Positions 23,685 through 36,421 of a stretch of 64,000 nt of DNA are shown piece after piece. Under the pieces are notes generated by a model that worked only from the letters and a program-made list of their open reading frames with translations, did no database searches and was not told the DNA's origin. Every line of letters starts with the position of its first letter. Positions within the stretch are counted from its first letter, which is position 1. This DNA is from Vandiemenella viatica (Eukaryota; Arthropoda; Insecta; Orthoptera; Morabidae). The stretch lies in contig CM061920.1 in NCBI GenBank assembly GCA_031002005.1, positions 47,966,610 to 48,030,609 on the forward strand, read 5' to 3'. The position numbers and the translations under genes are program-made.

Positions 23685-25187
23685 CATTTGGAAAAAATCA
23701 TGAATGGAAAGTATGGTGCCTCTCGCACGTATGTTGTGAAGGGGTTTGGTTGTAGTCGGTGTAAGAAGTGGTTTCATTGGGAGGATCGTTGGGAGCTGGT
23801 AACAGGCCGTAGGAGAAATAGTGTTAACAGGATGAAGAAGCCAGATACTTTACAAAATGTGGGGAAAAATAGGTTTGACCTGTTGCCAGAGTCAGGAGGA
23901 GAAGAGCCTCATGTAGATATAGGAGTAGGTAAGATCCAGCAGGCCTTTAGGAATAAGGGCATGCAAGGTAAGAATAGGAAAAAGAGGGTTCTGATGCTAA
24001 GTAGTAGCCATGAGAGAGGTTTAGGACCTCTTCTACAGGATCAGTTATGTACAAATTACCAGGTCACATGTTTTTTCAAACCTAGTGCAACATTAGATCA
24101 GGTGATAGAGGATATAGGTTCACTTTGTAGGAGTTTCACTAAGAATGATAGAGTGGCGATTGTGGGAGGTGCGGAAAATAGTATTGATAGAAACATGTAT
24201 TAAAGTATAGAGAGTGACCTGAGGAAGATGGTGAAGGAGGCGCAGCATACCAGGGTGGAGCTCATGCAGGTCCTAAGTCACCATGACCCGCCCACAATTG
24301 AACTATGCTTTGAGCCGGGAAAATGTGTAAACGGATGTGCTTGGTACTTGGGAAAGGCATTAGTTACATCTTGGGGGTTGTGCCTGTAAACACCATTGGT
24401 AGATGGGGTTTAACTAGACATGGCTTACACATAAATAGAAGGGGCCAGGGGGTACTTTCTGAGTTGTTAGCTAAGACAGTAAGTTTCCAGTGATGATGAG
24501 GATAGGACTGTGCCTTTTTTAGGATAGGAGCTGCTGCTGAAGGGATGAAAATAGATGATAGAAGTGATACCATTTGTAGATCCACAATGGGAAAAATAAC
24601 AGTTGTTAAAGAAATGGATGAAATTCTGAAACAATAAATGACTGAGGTAAAAATGGGAAGGAGGAGGGTTAATGCTGAAAATATAAAGCCAGTAATAAAG
24701 GTGGTACTGGTCAACTGTAGAAGTATAATAAACAAAGTAATCGAATTAATGAACTTAATAGAGATATTTGAACCACAAGTAATAATTAGGGTAGAGAGTT
24801 GGTTAAAAGAAGATGTACTACACAGTGAGGTTTTTCCATGGTTACAGAGTGTACTGCAGAGACAGAGGAGCAATTGGTGAAGGAGTTTTCAAACTAGTTA
24901 ACAAAAACTACCACAGTTCACTGGTGTTCATAGACCAGGACCATGAGTAACTTGTGGTAGATTTCTGGGGTAATAAAAAAGAAAAAATCTGGGAGTTGGC
25001 TGCTTATCGCAGTGGAAGAATGGCAGATGAAGATAAGGCTCTTTTGGAGAAATTAAATTCATACTCAGATTTCAGAGGTGAGAATAGAATGGTCATTATA
25101 GGTGGGGATTTAAATTTACCAAGTGCAAACTGAGTAGGAAATAAGATTAATAACACAAGGGAAAAGAGATTTCCAAATAACCTAATA

Positions 25188-26331
25188 TAGGAACTTGGTC
25201 CTTCACTATTTGTTTTGTATATAAATGATATGGATATACCAAATAAAAGTAGAATTATAACATATGCAGATGACACTACAGCAATTTGCTGGGATAGCAA
25301 TGATTCCACATTAGAGACAACTGCTACTAAGACCTCAAATGAGTTATCAGAATACTTTGATGTAAATGGATTAATTTGTAATAAGAAAAAAACATGTTTA
25401 ATAAAGTTTGAATTAAGAAATCATGATATAGACAATAAATTAAGATTAATAACTAGTGAAGGAAGCATCTATGAAACATATGAATACAAGTTCCTAGGAA
25501 TATATGTTGACAAGTTCCTAACATGGAAGCCACATGTTGATTTTGTATGCAAAAAAGTGAGTAAAGGCATTTTTCTAATCAACCAGTTATCAAAAGTCTT
25601 GGACAGCAATATTCTAAAAACTGCATACTATGGAATAATCTTTCCACATATGCTGTATGGTATTGAAGTCTGGGGATCTTGTTGTCATATCAATATGCAT
25701 CGATTGTTACTGCTGCAGAAAAGATGTATTAGAATAATGTACAAGCTAGATAGAAAACAATCATGCAGAGAAATATTTAGACAGGAAAATATTCTTACAG
25801 TATTTTCACTATATGTATATAGGGTTTTACTATTGATTCAAGGTAATCCTCATTTTAACCACATAAATAGTGAAATTCATAAATATAACACTCGTACCAA
25901 GACAGACCTTCATATCAAAAGACATAACTCTAAGGCAGCAGGTAAGAGCGCCTATGAAATGGGAGCCAGGCTATATAATAAGCTTCCAGCTCATCTAAAG
26001 ATATTGACTGGGAATGAATTCAAAATTGGAATAAAATCTTATCTATGTAATAAGGTCTTGTACAAACTTGATCAATTGTAAAAATATATGTATGAATGTA
26101 CCTTTTGTATTGTATTGTTTTGTCCAGCTCATCTAAAGATATTGACTGGGAATTAATTCAAAATTGGAATAAAATCTTATCTATGTAATAAGGTCTTGTA
26201 CAAACTTGATCAATTGTAAAAAATATATGTATGAATGTACCCTTTGTATTGACTTTGCTAGAAACTTGTATCACAAGCATATTGGCAATAAAAAATTATT
26301 ATTATTATTATAATTATTATTATTATTTACA
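25188..26331 (+). mobile_element. LINE (family D), 5'-truncated, nested in family A LINE
   Basis: An open 288-codon frame (25215-26081) encodes the RT C-terminal part: LYINDMDIPN, catalytic ITYADDTTAICW, the VNGLICNKKKTCLIKF motif, YKFLGIYVD and the post-RT MLYGIEVWGS. It has no stops, unlike the host LINE. The start is 5'-truncated and the tail is an ATT microsatellite (about 26292-26330). A 138-bp segment at the 3' end is tandemly duplicated (25987-26124 and 26125-about 26260). The insertion splits the family A text between its NNLI-like and FTQVV-like codons. The YADD box and lack of decay suggest a younger, different CR1/L2-type family. Confidence 0.78.
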
Positions 26332-27135
26332 CAAATGGTAGAGAAAAACATTAGGGGACAAAATATTTAGGATATATTCCTAATAAAGCCCAATGATAAC
26401 CTTCTGGGGTGTCAAGTAATCGAAGGAATAAGTGATCATGAAGCAGTTCTGATGGATATTAGAGGATTCAGTGAACCAGCAGCCAAAATTGAAGGGGGAA
26501 ATAGAAATAATTATAAAAACGCACAAATTTCGAATTTGAAGAAATATTTCAGAGAGCACTTCAGCAAATGAAAGGAAGGCACAATTACAATAGAGTCAAG
26601 GTGGGAAGTGTTCAAGGAGATATTAAGAAAGGGGGAAGAAAAATTTATTCCAAAACAGAAAATAAGGATAAGTAGAGAACCTGTGTACTATAATAGGATG
26701 GTGAGGAGGTTAAAGAGGTTGGTAAGAAGAGACAGCACGATAGTAGAAAAATTATAAAACAACTAAACAAGGACTTAATAATAGCAAGGAAGGTGGCGAA
26801 AGATGGGTTTATGAAGAGTACTGTCAGTGCAGGGGGACCATTGACAGATGCATCTAGAAATTTCTATGGCTATGTTAGAAAACTGAGGGGAAGGGAGGAT
26901 GTTGAGATGATTGTAGATAAGGATGGATAAGAAGTTACTGATGATTTGAGAAAGGCAGCGAATTTTGAGTAACTGGTTTAGTGAGAGCATTAGGGACAAT
27001 CAGTCAGAAACGGAAGGGTCTAACTTGGAGAATGAGCTTAACAACACAATTAGAAATGAACAGACCAAAAAATTTGAATTTCATCCTGAGGAAGTCATGA
27101 AGGAAATTACAAAGATGAAAAAACATAAAGGGGCT

Positions 27136-27843
27136 TGTAACAGCCCTAATACCTGTATTTTGAATAGTATTGGACTGTGTGAAATATTTGTAGTGAGCCA
27201 AAGTTTGCTTGAAAGTGATTTGATATGTTTATTTTGTAATTTCTTGTAAATAAGTGTATATAGACTTTGTTTTAGGTAAGAAAATTATTTAAAGACCATT
27301 TAATATGTTTAAGAACCGAATGATGCAAGAGAATTTATTAAAAGTTTGTAATTACTTGTATTAATGTATGTTACGATGTCTACAGGACAATTTTCCACCA
27401 TTTGAAAGGATTTCTGTAAATAATTTTGTATTTAAGTATCTCTAGTTACCATTTCTAATCATTTTTTAATGTTATTAATTAATTTTGTATCAATTCCGAT
27501 TGTTTTTAATATGTTTGATTGTTTGAGTGATTGTTAATGATCGAGAAATATCGGGCGGATGCCTTTGAAGAATTCTCGTAATTTCGATAGACTCTATATA
27601 AACAGATCGCCTGGACAGAGAGTTTTAGTTTGCATTAAGTATTAATTCAGTGTTACAGAGACCTTCATGCAAGTTTTCGATTCAATTCAAGTCAGTATTG
27701 CATCTTTGGATTGTAACAACTATGCTTGTGAATGTCGCAGACTTGTTTTGATTGAAAATAAACGAGCATCAACATACATTGTTTTTTGGTGGATTTTTTA
27801 AATTAATTAATGCAGTAATAAAACCATCCAAAGAACCTTAACA
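27136..27843 (+). mobile_element. Solo LTR, 708 bp
   Basis: Begins TGTAACAGCCC and ends CCTTAACA, flanked by the 4-bp duplication GGCT (27132-27135 and 27844-27847). TATATAAA at 27595-27602 and AATAAA at 27757-27762 give a U3-R-U5 layout on the plus strand. Removing it rejoins the family A LINE text (AAACATAAAG to GCTGGTGTAGAT). It is the product of LTR-LTR recombination, probably from a gypsy-type element. Confidence 0.82.
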
Positions 27844-29385
27844 GGCTGGTGTAGATAATATCACTAAACATATCTTATATCCGGATGTGGCATTGTACCT
27901 TATCTTGAAATATTATTTAAACTGAGTCTGGATACTTGCTGCTTACCACACGACAGGAAAAGTGCGATAGTAGTGCTGTTACATAGAGGAAGGGTGAGAA
28001 ATAGAGTTGAAAATTATAGGGAAATCAGTTTGACATCAGTGGTAGGGAGAGATTGATATGGGTGGAGAGAATGATATGCAACCACATCAAAAATATATGT
28101 GAGGAGTGTAAGTGTTTTTCAAGTAGGTAACATGGCTTTAGGCAAGGATATTGATGTCAATCTCAGTTGGTGGGATATATGCAAGATATTTTACATGAAA
28201 CAGACAAGGAAGGCCAAATTTATAGTGTAGCAATAGATCTTTCAAAGGATTTTGACAGAGTGAGCCATAAAATGGCAGTATATAAGGTAAAAACTATTGA
28301 AGCGGATGAGAAAGTGATTTACTGGGTAGAAGAATTATTAAAAGGTAGAAAACAGAAAGTTGGGGTAGGAAATGAAGTATCAAAAGAAGTGGAAGTAAAA
28401 ATGGGAGTGCATAGGATAGTGTATTAGGACCATTGCTATTGATTATTCTAATGAATAATTGTGTTGATTGATTACTATCAGAAATTATATTTTTTGCAGA
28501 TGATATATTGCTATATAAAAGGATCAAAGTGGTAGATGACTAAATAGTTTCTGGGTGATCTGTATAGGATATTACGTTGGGTTGGTAAACATGGGTTGAA
28601 GATAAATGCAGAGAAAACTTATTAGATACACAAATAAAGAACTAAAGGTTGATTACGATTATAAGGCGGGTAAAGAATTGCTTGTTGAAGACTTGAAATG
28701 AAAAAATTTTGGCATTACATTTATATTACAAGTTCAACTGGGCAGGACACATTGCTCAGGTAGTAGGAAATGGTTTCAAAATTCTGCACTTGTTGGAGAG
28801 AGTGAAGAGGGGATGTACGAGAGAAGTAAAAGAATTGGGTTACAAAACTTTGGTCAGACCATTGCTTGAATATGGTACAGTAGTATGGGCCCCTCATTTT
28901 GTGTATCAAAAACAAGAGTTGGAGAGGGTGCAAAAAAGGGCTGCTAGATTTGTTTCTGGAAATTACCGCAGAATGCAATCAGCAACAGATATGATAAAAG
29001 ACCTGAAACGGGATTCACTGGAAGACAGAAGGAGGGTGAAGAGGGTCATGCAAAGTGTAAAAGTCGTATATTGGTGATAAGGCAAGGAAAGAAATTGGTG
29101 TAAGAATTGAAAGTAATGCATGGAAGGGAAAAGATGACCATGACCACAAGCTGGCACTCGATTTCAGGCACAAGGGTGTAGGGAGATTCTCTTTTTTGGA
29201 TAAGGGTATCAAGGATTGGAATAAGTTACCAAGGGAAATGATGAATAATTTGCCAAAAATGTTGAAGGAATTTAAAGCTAAAATTTGCAGAGGGCAAATT
29301 TAGGTGGGTGCAAAAAAAGGGAGAAGACAGGTGTTTAGGGAAATTGCCACTGGGGCGTGCGCTCCATAGCAATTCAATTTGATTA

Positions 29386-30653
29386 ATTAATATAACCTAA
29401 TGCAAAAAAAGTTATAAAAAAGATGAGGAGGATACAAAGATTATTTCAAGAGATAGATACAAATAATTTAAAAAAAAATATAAGCATAAAAGTGTCAGAA
29501 CAAATCAAGTAGTTGGTATTGTATAGGTGCAATATAAAATTTTTCCAAGTATCAGAATATTTTAATGAATTAATAAGTACAAAATATCAATGTTATTAAG
29601 CATTGTGTATATGAATAGTATTTGCAAGGTGTTGGTAGTTCGGCAAGGGTCAAACAGATAGTGCTACATCATGCTCAAATTTACACAACCAGTGCATAAC
29701 TAAATATTCTAACTGGTTTGGGTATTCAATGGATTTATTGCCTATCATAAATAGCTTTAAGGTTTGCTTTCCTTTTGAGCATGTTTTGGAAAAGAATGAT
29801 CAAACATCATTGGCTGATTGCAGCAACCAAAAAGAGTCCTTACTGCCTTTTCCTTGCAAAGGAGCAACCTCTAAGAGAGGTGTGGACAATGTAGAAACTA
29901 AAGGAGCTCTCAAACAATAATATTAACTTTTTGATGTTTTGTTTATCTGTAGAGCCTAACCAGTACAAGTAATTTCCTGGACTGAGCCCTAATACACTGA
30001 GTGACATACGGTCCAACTGCAGTTTTCCTTGGAGGGAAAGAACAGACAAAAGGACATTCCCATCTAGAGCAGCATCAAGTAACCTTCACCAAGGCTCGAT
30101 CAATTCATCAGGGTGGCGCGAAGTGGCTCGATTCTCAACAGGTGAGGCAGCCAGTTGTGGAGACAAAAGAGACCCCAGCAGGGCCATTCTTCTTTGTGGG
30201 GGTCATCTGACCTCACTATCGGCCGAGAAAGGTAAAGCTTCCTTTGTGATGGTACCTTACACAATCAGTCCTACCTAGTAAACAAACCCTGAGAAATCTT
30301 AAATAGCTCTAACTTTTTAAACACTTTGGACAAGATGTAATTATTTAAATGGTAATAAAATACATTTCCTATTTCCATAAATTTCACCATGCTCAAGTTT
30401 TAATAAATTAACTTAAATTGTAAAACTATTTTCCACTGATCTTATTAAGTCCAATAATATGTCATATGGCTATCTTATAACTTATAATATTCAACCTTGA
30501 TATTTTTTATGATAACAACAGTAAGATCAAGAAGTCACTTTCCTCAATAAGGAAGACTTTAATATGGAACAAAAGGAAAGTTTTATTCACTGATTTAATC
30601 ATTCCGTGGATAAACTTAATAGACTTATATTTATGGGTGATAGAAATACTTAC
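29386..30653. other. Intron, unassigned, with a relatively GC-rich patch
   Basis: Mostly AT-rich. About 30000-30250 is noticeably GC-richer (TGGCGCGAAGTGGCTCGAT area) and may be a remnant of an unknown element. No gene supported. Confidence 0.45.
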
Positions 30654-31018
30654 ATATTTGACAGACATGGAAGTGGTGGGGTAGTGGGAGGAGATGTTGA
30701 GAATACTGTCAGAGGTGACAATTCTGTGGTGGAAAATGTTGTAACTGTAGTCATTATCTTGTTTGGTAATGTTGTTGCCACACTCATCTCCTCACTTGGT
30801 AATGTCGTGCCTGTTGTAGATGTCTCAGGTGGAATGGGTACTAAACTCGAACTTGTTGCAGGTGATGCATGTGGCAGTGCAGGAATAGGAGTGTCTGAAG
30901 GAGGTGTATAGTAGTGGTGATGTGTGATGGTGGTGGCACAATCTGCTGATGAGCAAACATAATCACCAAACAGACACTGACACACGTCACATTCTGCCTC
31001 CACAAACTTTTCACCTGG
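30654..31018 (-). CDS. Hml: Hemocytin-like gene, exon with VWC-type segment and Thr/Pro-rich linker
   Basis: Minus-strand exon with a TTTTTTGCAG acceptor (plus 31019-31028) and a GTAAGT donor (plus 30648-30653); 121 codons plus two bases, entering in phase 0. It begins PGEKFVEAECDVCQC and CSSADC, a von Willebrand type C-like Cys pattern (C-x-x-C-x-C), then about 80 residues rich in Thr, Ser and Pro with a His-rich start (HHHYY) that look like a mucin-type, O-glycosylated spacer. It ends PLPCLSN, whose Cys probably opens F5/8C domain 1, and joins in phase to exon 23329-23399. Upstream exons should lie to the right on this strand, but none was found before the N gap at 42457. The plus-strand frame here is a shadow. 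Confidence 0.72.
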
Positions 31019-31394
31019 CTGCAAAAAATAAAAATATATATATATTTCAAATTAGGTAATGTTCTCTTAATTATACCAAGCTCACCAGAAAAAAAAAAAT
31101 GGTTTCTTTAAAAAAAATTAAACACATAATCATTTTCATTATTGATTTTCAATTCTAGTATCAGGTTTTGCAGATTGTTTTTAAGCAGAACTTCAGCACT
31201 TTTTTAAATTTTTCTAACAAAAATTCTATTTATCTAACAAAAATTCTATTTATCCTTAAACATGAAATTATGTATGACGTAACAAGGTGCGCAACAAGAA
31301 ACTGGATTTATAAAACTGTTGGGGGCTGTAATGAAGGGATGGATAAGGAAAAATTAAATCAGAGCAGAGTTTCTTCACATATGAGCAATGCATT
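31019..31394. other. AT-rich intron
   Basis: Upstream intron of the VWC/Thr-rich exon; nothing recognised apart from A/T runs. Confidence 0.5.
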
Positions 31395-31540
31395 ACTTAC
31401 TATTCTTATACCAATATCTTTTGACGCCTCATCGCCTTGTACACTCCCATGACTCTTCACCCTCCTCCTTTCTTCCAATGAATCCCTTTCCAACTTTTTC
31501 ATTATATCGGTAACTGTTCTATGGTAATTTTAAGAGACAA
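31395..31540 (-). mobile_element. LINE family A fragment (post-RT region)
   Basis: The minus strand reads LEERRRVK-like codons after a KLERDSLEERR block, matching the C-terminal region of the family A copy at about 28980-29080. It is a short isolated fragment. Confidence 0.5.
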
Positions 31541-32847
31541 ATATAGGAGCACTTCTTTGATTTCAGGAATAAAGAAATAGATTTTATTCAGGGTGTTACT
31601 TCTCATTTGTGACACAGCACTGACAGAATGAGAGGCAGCAGCTACAATTCAGGAAAGAAGCAACCAGTAGATAATGCAGACCAGCAGACCAGTGGAAATC
31701 ATTGGCAGTATGTTAAGAAGATGCCAAAAAATAGGCAGCATAAAATATTAACCTATTCCCTTTTTTCATTTTTTGTCTTTTCTGTTAAGCTCAATTAATC
31801 CTTTGGTATAATCTTTTGAAGGAAAGAAACCAAGTTCATTAAGTTTTTTCTCCTATTATTCTTTTGTTTCTTATTCCCTCACTTATGTCATTCTATAAGG
31901 CACCACAACAGGTGCTTGCATATAAACACAAACAGTATTTGCTTTTAATAATTTGCTTCATAACTCTTTCAGTTGGCTGGTAAATATATACTTTAGAGAA
32001 ATCGACCATATAAGTTTTGAATGTATTTTCACATGTTTTGTGGATCTCATGACCTTTGTGGAAGTGACGTTTCCCTGAGGGAAGTTTTCAACAGCTTCAT
32101 TGCAGGATGAACTATCTTAGAGAAGATCTTAATGTTGAAAACAAAAGTACCTACGGCAAACTCACCGACTTGCAGGAGGGCTTAAAGACAAATAAATCTC
32201 AGTTGTCAGGTTCTGTCAGGACTTATATAAGTATAAGTATATAAGTAATATATGAAGCTCAAGGGGAGCAGTTGACATTACAGCTAGTCAAAACTGGGAG
32301 TCTGCATCAAATATCAATGTCCCTATTTCAAAACATGGTACAGATTGAAGAAGTCAAGCATAATCAGGAACACCAAATTGGAGATGTGAAGACATGTTAT
32401 CACACTGAAGGGAAGTGCCTCAGAGAAGGGTATGGCAAGATGAAGACAAAGTAACTATCATTAGAAATGGAACAAATACCACACACAGTTGAAAAAATGG
32501 TTTTGGTTTTGGTAGATGACACAATAAATCTGCAGGTCCCTGAGGTGCAAAATAAGAAATTATAGAGAGATCGAAAATTGCTGTTTTTGTCACCTCGCGC
32601 CACTCTCTCGACAATCGGTTCATTCCGATTCAACCGCTTAACACAAATAAATATATGGTTTAAATACTGTCTCGCCACATAGCTTTAATAGCTTAGGAAA
32701 TATTAATTAGATAAATTCTATTTTTTTGGCGAGTTTTATTTCACCCTTTTAAAAATAGTAAACAGGGAGTTTTTGGTACCAAATAAAAGAGCAGTCAATT
32801 AGAAGTAAAAAAAAAAAATATGTTATTTTAGTTTCATACCTATAAAT
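31541..32847. other. Intron, possible gag-like coiled-coil remnant
   Basis: Around 32100-32455 the plus strand has degenerate codons resembling a coiled-coil (YGKLTDLQEGLKTNKSQLSG, then VEEVKHNQEHQIGD-like text), which could be a gag N-terminal remnant. The rest is unassigned. Confidence 0.3.
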
Positions 32848-35800
32848 TGTAGAAGTTATGAACAACTTGTTCGTCTGTCCAACCGGTTTGATGTATTGTC
32901 GGAGGCTGACTCAGTCCCACAATTGTCATCCTGCGAGTTGACGGCCCCCCCAGCCCGCCAGGTCTGAGGCAAACGCAGAAGGGCATTTTGGTAGTTGGGA
33001 GCTCTAATGTTAGGCGGTTATTAGAGCCCCTTAGGGAAATGGCGGATTCCTCGGGGAAGAAATCCAACGTCCATTCAGTGTGTATTCCGGGTGGCCTGAT
33101 CCGAGATGTGGAACAGGCCATCCCGGATGCCATAGAGGGGACGGGGTGTAGCCAACTACAGATTGTGGTTCATGTCGGCACCAATGATGCCTGTCGCCTT
33201 GGGTCGGAGGTTATCCTCTCTTCCTTCCGGCGGCTGGCTGAAAGGGTGAACTCTGTGGCCAGTGACCGCAAGATATCGGCAGAGCTAACCATCTGTAGCA
33301 TCGTAGACAGAGTTGATTGTGGACCTCTGGTTCAGAGCCGTATTGAGGGGCTGAACCAGAGACTGCGACGTTTCTGTGATGACATTGGCTGCAGATTTCT
33401 CGATCTTCGCCATAGGGTCGAGTCTTGTAGGGTTCCCCTTAATAGGTCAGGTGTGCACTACACACGTGAATCGGCTACACGGGTGGCAGGGCCGTGTGGA
33501 ATGCACTGGGTGGTTTTTTAGGCTGAGGGAGGAAGACCCGAAACACGAAATTCAGTTACGGGCAACCCAATCAGATACAACACCGGAATGTAGGAGCAAC
33601 GTAAAAGAATCTCGTCAGTTAAAAGTTCTCGTAATTAACTGTAGAAGCGTTTGTAACAAACAACCGGAACTTGAAAGCGTTATTTGTAGTACAGAAGCGG
33701 ATATCGTTATCGGTACAGAAAGTTGGTTGAAACCGGAAATAAGTTCCGCCGAAACTTTTAAAGATAGCATGAATGTTTTTCGTAAAGACAGATTACATTC
33801 TCATGGAGGTGGGGTATTTATAGCTGTGAGTAAATTTCTCCCATGTAATGAAATAGACGTCGATACGAACTGTGAAATCATATGGATTAACTCAACATTG
33901 CTGGGTCAAAACTCATCATAGGTGCCTTCTACCGTCCACCTGATTCGGATATAGCTATCGTAGAGGAGTTAAGAAATAATGTAAATAGTATAGCTAGCCG
34001 TTTTAAAGCTCATGCTATGATTCTAGGAGGCGACTTCAATCTGCCTTATATTGACTGGCGTAATTACGTTCACATCACAGGTAGCAGGGATAAGGCAGCT
34101 TCTGAAGTAATTCTCGATTTGTTGTCAGATAATCATCTCGAGCAGCTAGTTAATGAACCTACGCGGTGTCATAACGGTAGCGAAAAACATTTTAGACTTG
34201 CTGGTACCAACAGGCCAGAATTATTCACCGACATTTCAACGACCACAGGAATAAGCGATCACAAAGCGGTAATTGCGACTATCAAATTAATGACCGAGCG
34301 AAAAAAGGAAAAAGGGCGGATGTATACAAATTCAGTAAGGCCTCAAAGGAGTGTTTTTAGAACCTACCTGAGGAATAAATACCATAACTTTCAAGTCAAC
34401 AAAGGACACCGTTGAAGAGAGTGGCATCGTTTTATACATATAGTCAGGGATGGCATGGAAATACATATACCAAAGCGGACAATAAAGGGAGAGGATGATC
34501 CACCGTGGTACACATGCGAAGTCAAAAGATTACTCAAAAAACAAAGGAAAATACAGCGCACGCTCAAGAAGGAAGGGGTGTCGCAGCGATTTAGAAACCT
34601 TAGCTGATTTAAGAGGACGTATTAAGAATGTAATGCGCGAGGCCTTTAACGATTTTCACTCCACTCTCTCTCTAAGAGTCTCACAGAAAACCCAAAGAAA
34701 TTTTGGTCGTATGTACGAAAAGTTAATTGTACTAACAGCAATATTCCAGCACTAATTCGTGAAGGTTCCGAGGTTAATGAAAGCCGCGATAAAGCTAACG
34801 TACTAAATACTGTATTCAAAAATTCATTTACAAATGAACATAAGGATAGTATTCCCGTTTTCCCACGCCATGGCGAGTCGGTGATGGAATCATTACGAAT
34901 AGATACTGCAGGTATCGTTAAGCAATTAGAGCTCCTGAAGTGGGGGAAAGCACCGGGCCCGGATGGAATTCCAGTAAGAGTATTTTCAGAGTATGCTGCA
35001 GAAATCGGGTCATTTCTGTCTGATATATTCAGTAAATCATTAGAAGAGCGAAAAGTACCTTCAGACTGGAAAATCGCGCAAGTAACTCCGATTTTCAAAA
35101 AAGGTGATCGAAGTGATCCTGGGAACTATCGTCCCATATCTATAACATCTGTTTGTAGTAGAGTTATGGAGCATATTATATGCTCGAACATTATGAATTT
35201 TCTAGATTATAATAATTTGCTTACAACAAATCAACATGGATTTCGGAAGAAAAGATCATGTGAAACACAGCTTGGCCCTATTTACACACGACGTAATGAA
35301 AGTTATCGATACAGGTTCACAAGTAGATGCAATTTTTTTAGATTTCCAGAAAGCCCTTTGACTCTGTGCCACACAACCGCCTTTTAGCGAAGCTTCGAGC
35401 GTACGGTATATCGGAATCAGCTTTGTGAATGGATAAAGGATTTTCTAACTGGTCGGTCGCAGTATGTTGTCGTTGAAGGAGAAAGTTCTTCTAATCTAGA
35501 TGTTACATCGGGTGTACCTCAAGGAAGTGTAATAGGACCACTTCTTTTCTTAATTTTTATAAACGATCTCGGAGACAAAGTGAAAAGCCTTTTTAGATTG
35601 TTTGCTGATGATGGGGTTTATTATAGGGAAGTAAGAACTTTGGCCGATTGCTTAGAAATTCAGCGCGAATCTGAGTTATTTGGCTTGGTGCGCCTGAGTG
35701 GCAACTTACTCTAAACTGTAAAAAGTGCAAGACAATGAGCATAACTAACAAAAAGAATCCGATTGTTCAGAAATATGAGTTAAACAATACAGTTATTGAT

Positions 35801-36421
35801 ATGGTCGATTATATTAAATATTTGGGAGTAACAGTACAAAGGAACATGAAATGGGACATACACATTAATTCTTTAGTAGGTAGAGCAAATTCTAGGCTGC
35901 GATTCATAGGTAGAATCTTGAAAAATTGTAATGAACAAACAAAGGAGATAGCGTACAAATCTCTTGTGCGTCCACATTTGGATTATTGTTGTGCCATTTG
36001 GGACCCGTTTCGTAAGGGATTGATCGAAAGTATAGAGAAAGTAAAGAGAAGAGCCGCTCGATTCGTGACCGCTTGCTACAGTCCTTATGAAAGCGTCACA
36101 GAACTGATTAGTAGATTAGGTTGTGAGTCTCTGGTAGATAGACGACACACGTTTCGTTTAAACTTATTGGAAAACATGCGTACTCCAACTTTCACTCATG
36201 AGTGTAGTGAAATACTTCTTCCACCAACCTATTTGAGTCGGAAGGACAGGAAAGATAAAATTAGAGAAATAAGGTGCCGGACTGATTCTTATATGAATTC
36301 TTTTTTCCCTCGTACCATTAGGGATTGGAATGCACAGCAAAGAGATTAGCTTTGGTGCTGAGCACCCTCTGCCACCCACAATTTTGTGAATTGCAGAGTA
36401 TATATGTAGATGTAGATGTAG
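32848..36421 (+). mobile_element. CR1-like LINE (family C), near full length, with esterase-type ORF1
   Basis: The ORF1 remnant (32848-33521) begins near NRFDVLSEADSVPQL codons, then a GDSL/SGNH-hydrolase-like domain: ILVVGSSNVRRLLEPL, VVHVGTNDACRLG, and a late NRSGVHYT block that would carry the catalytic His. ORF2: endonuclease (VINCRSVCNKQPELE, IGTESWLKPEISSAET, GGDFNLPYIDWR, GISDHKAVI), then RT (APGPDGIPVRVF, NQHGFRKKRSCETQLG, VPQGSVIGPLLF codons near 35515, a FADDG box near 35605) and a C-terminal RPHLDYCCAIWDPF and RRAARFVT. Frameshifts near 33921, 34415, 34755 and 35387. It ends in TGTAGA repeats (about 36399-36421). An ORF1 esterase is typical of the CR1 clade (family knowledge). Confidence 0.8.

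Larger units (their letters stand above)
23685..29385 (+). mobile_element. CR1-like LINE (family A), nearly full length, interrupted twice
   Basis: ORF1 remnant 23688-24203: a Cys/His stretch (FGCSRCKKWFHWED, PHD-like) followed by a GDSL/esterase-like block (VLMLSSSHERGLGPLL, VAIVGGAENS). ORF2 follows: endonuclease start near 24700 (VNCRSIINKVIEL, ESWLKED) and GGDLNLPSAN near 25105. A second LINE interrupts at about 25188-26331 and a solo LTR at 27136-27843. RT continues at about 27844 (SVAIDLSKDFDRVSHK, 28219-28266; the FADDILLYK codons near 28495) and the C-terminal RPLLEYGTVVWAPH. The 3' end (about 29340-29385, GGAAATTGCCACTG...GCAATTCAATTTGATTAA) recurs in other copies. Many stops and frameshifts; inactive. 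Confidence 0.78.

Noticed and set aside
30606..30911. Plus-strand 101-codon frame rich in Val and Gly
   Set aside because: It is the antisense shadow of the Thr/Pro-rich hemocytin exon.
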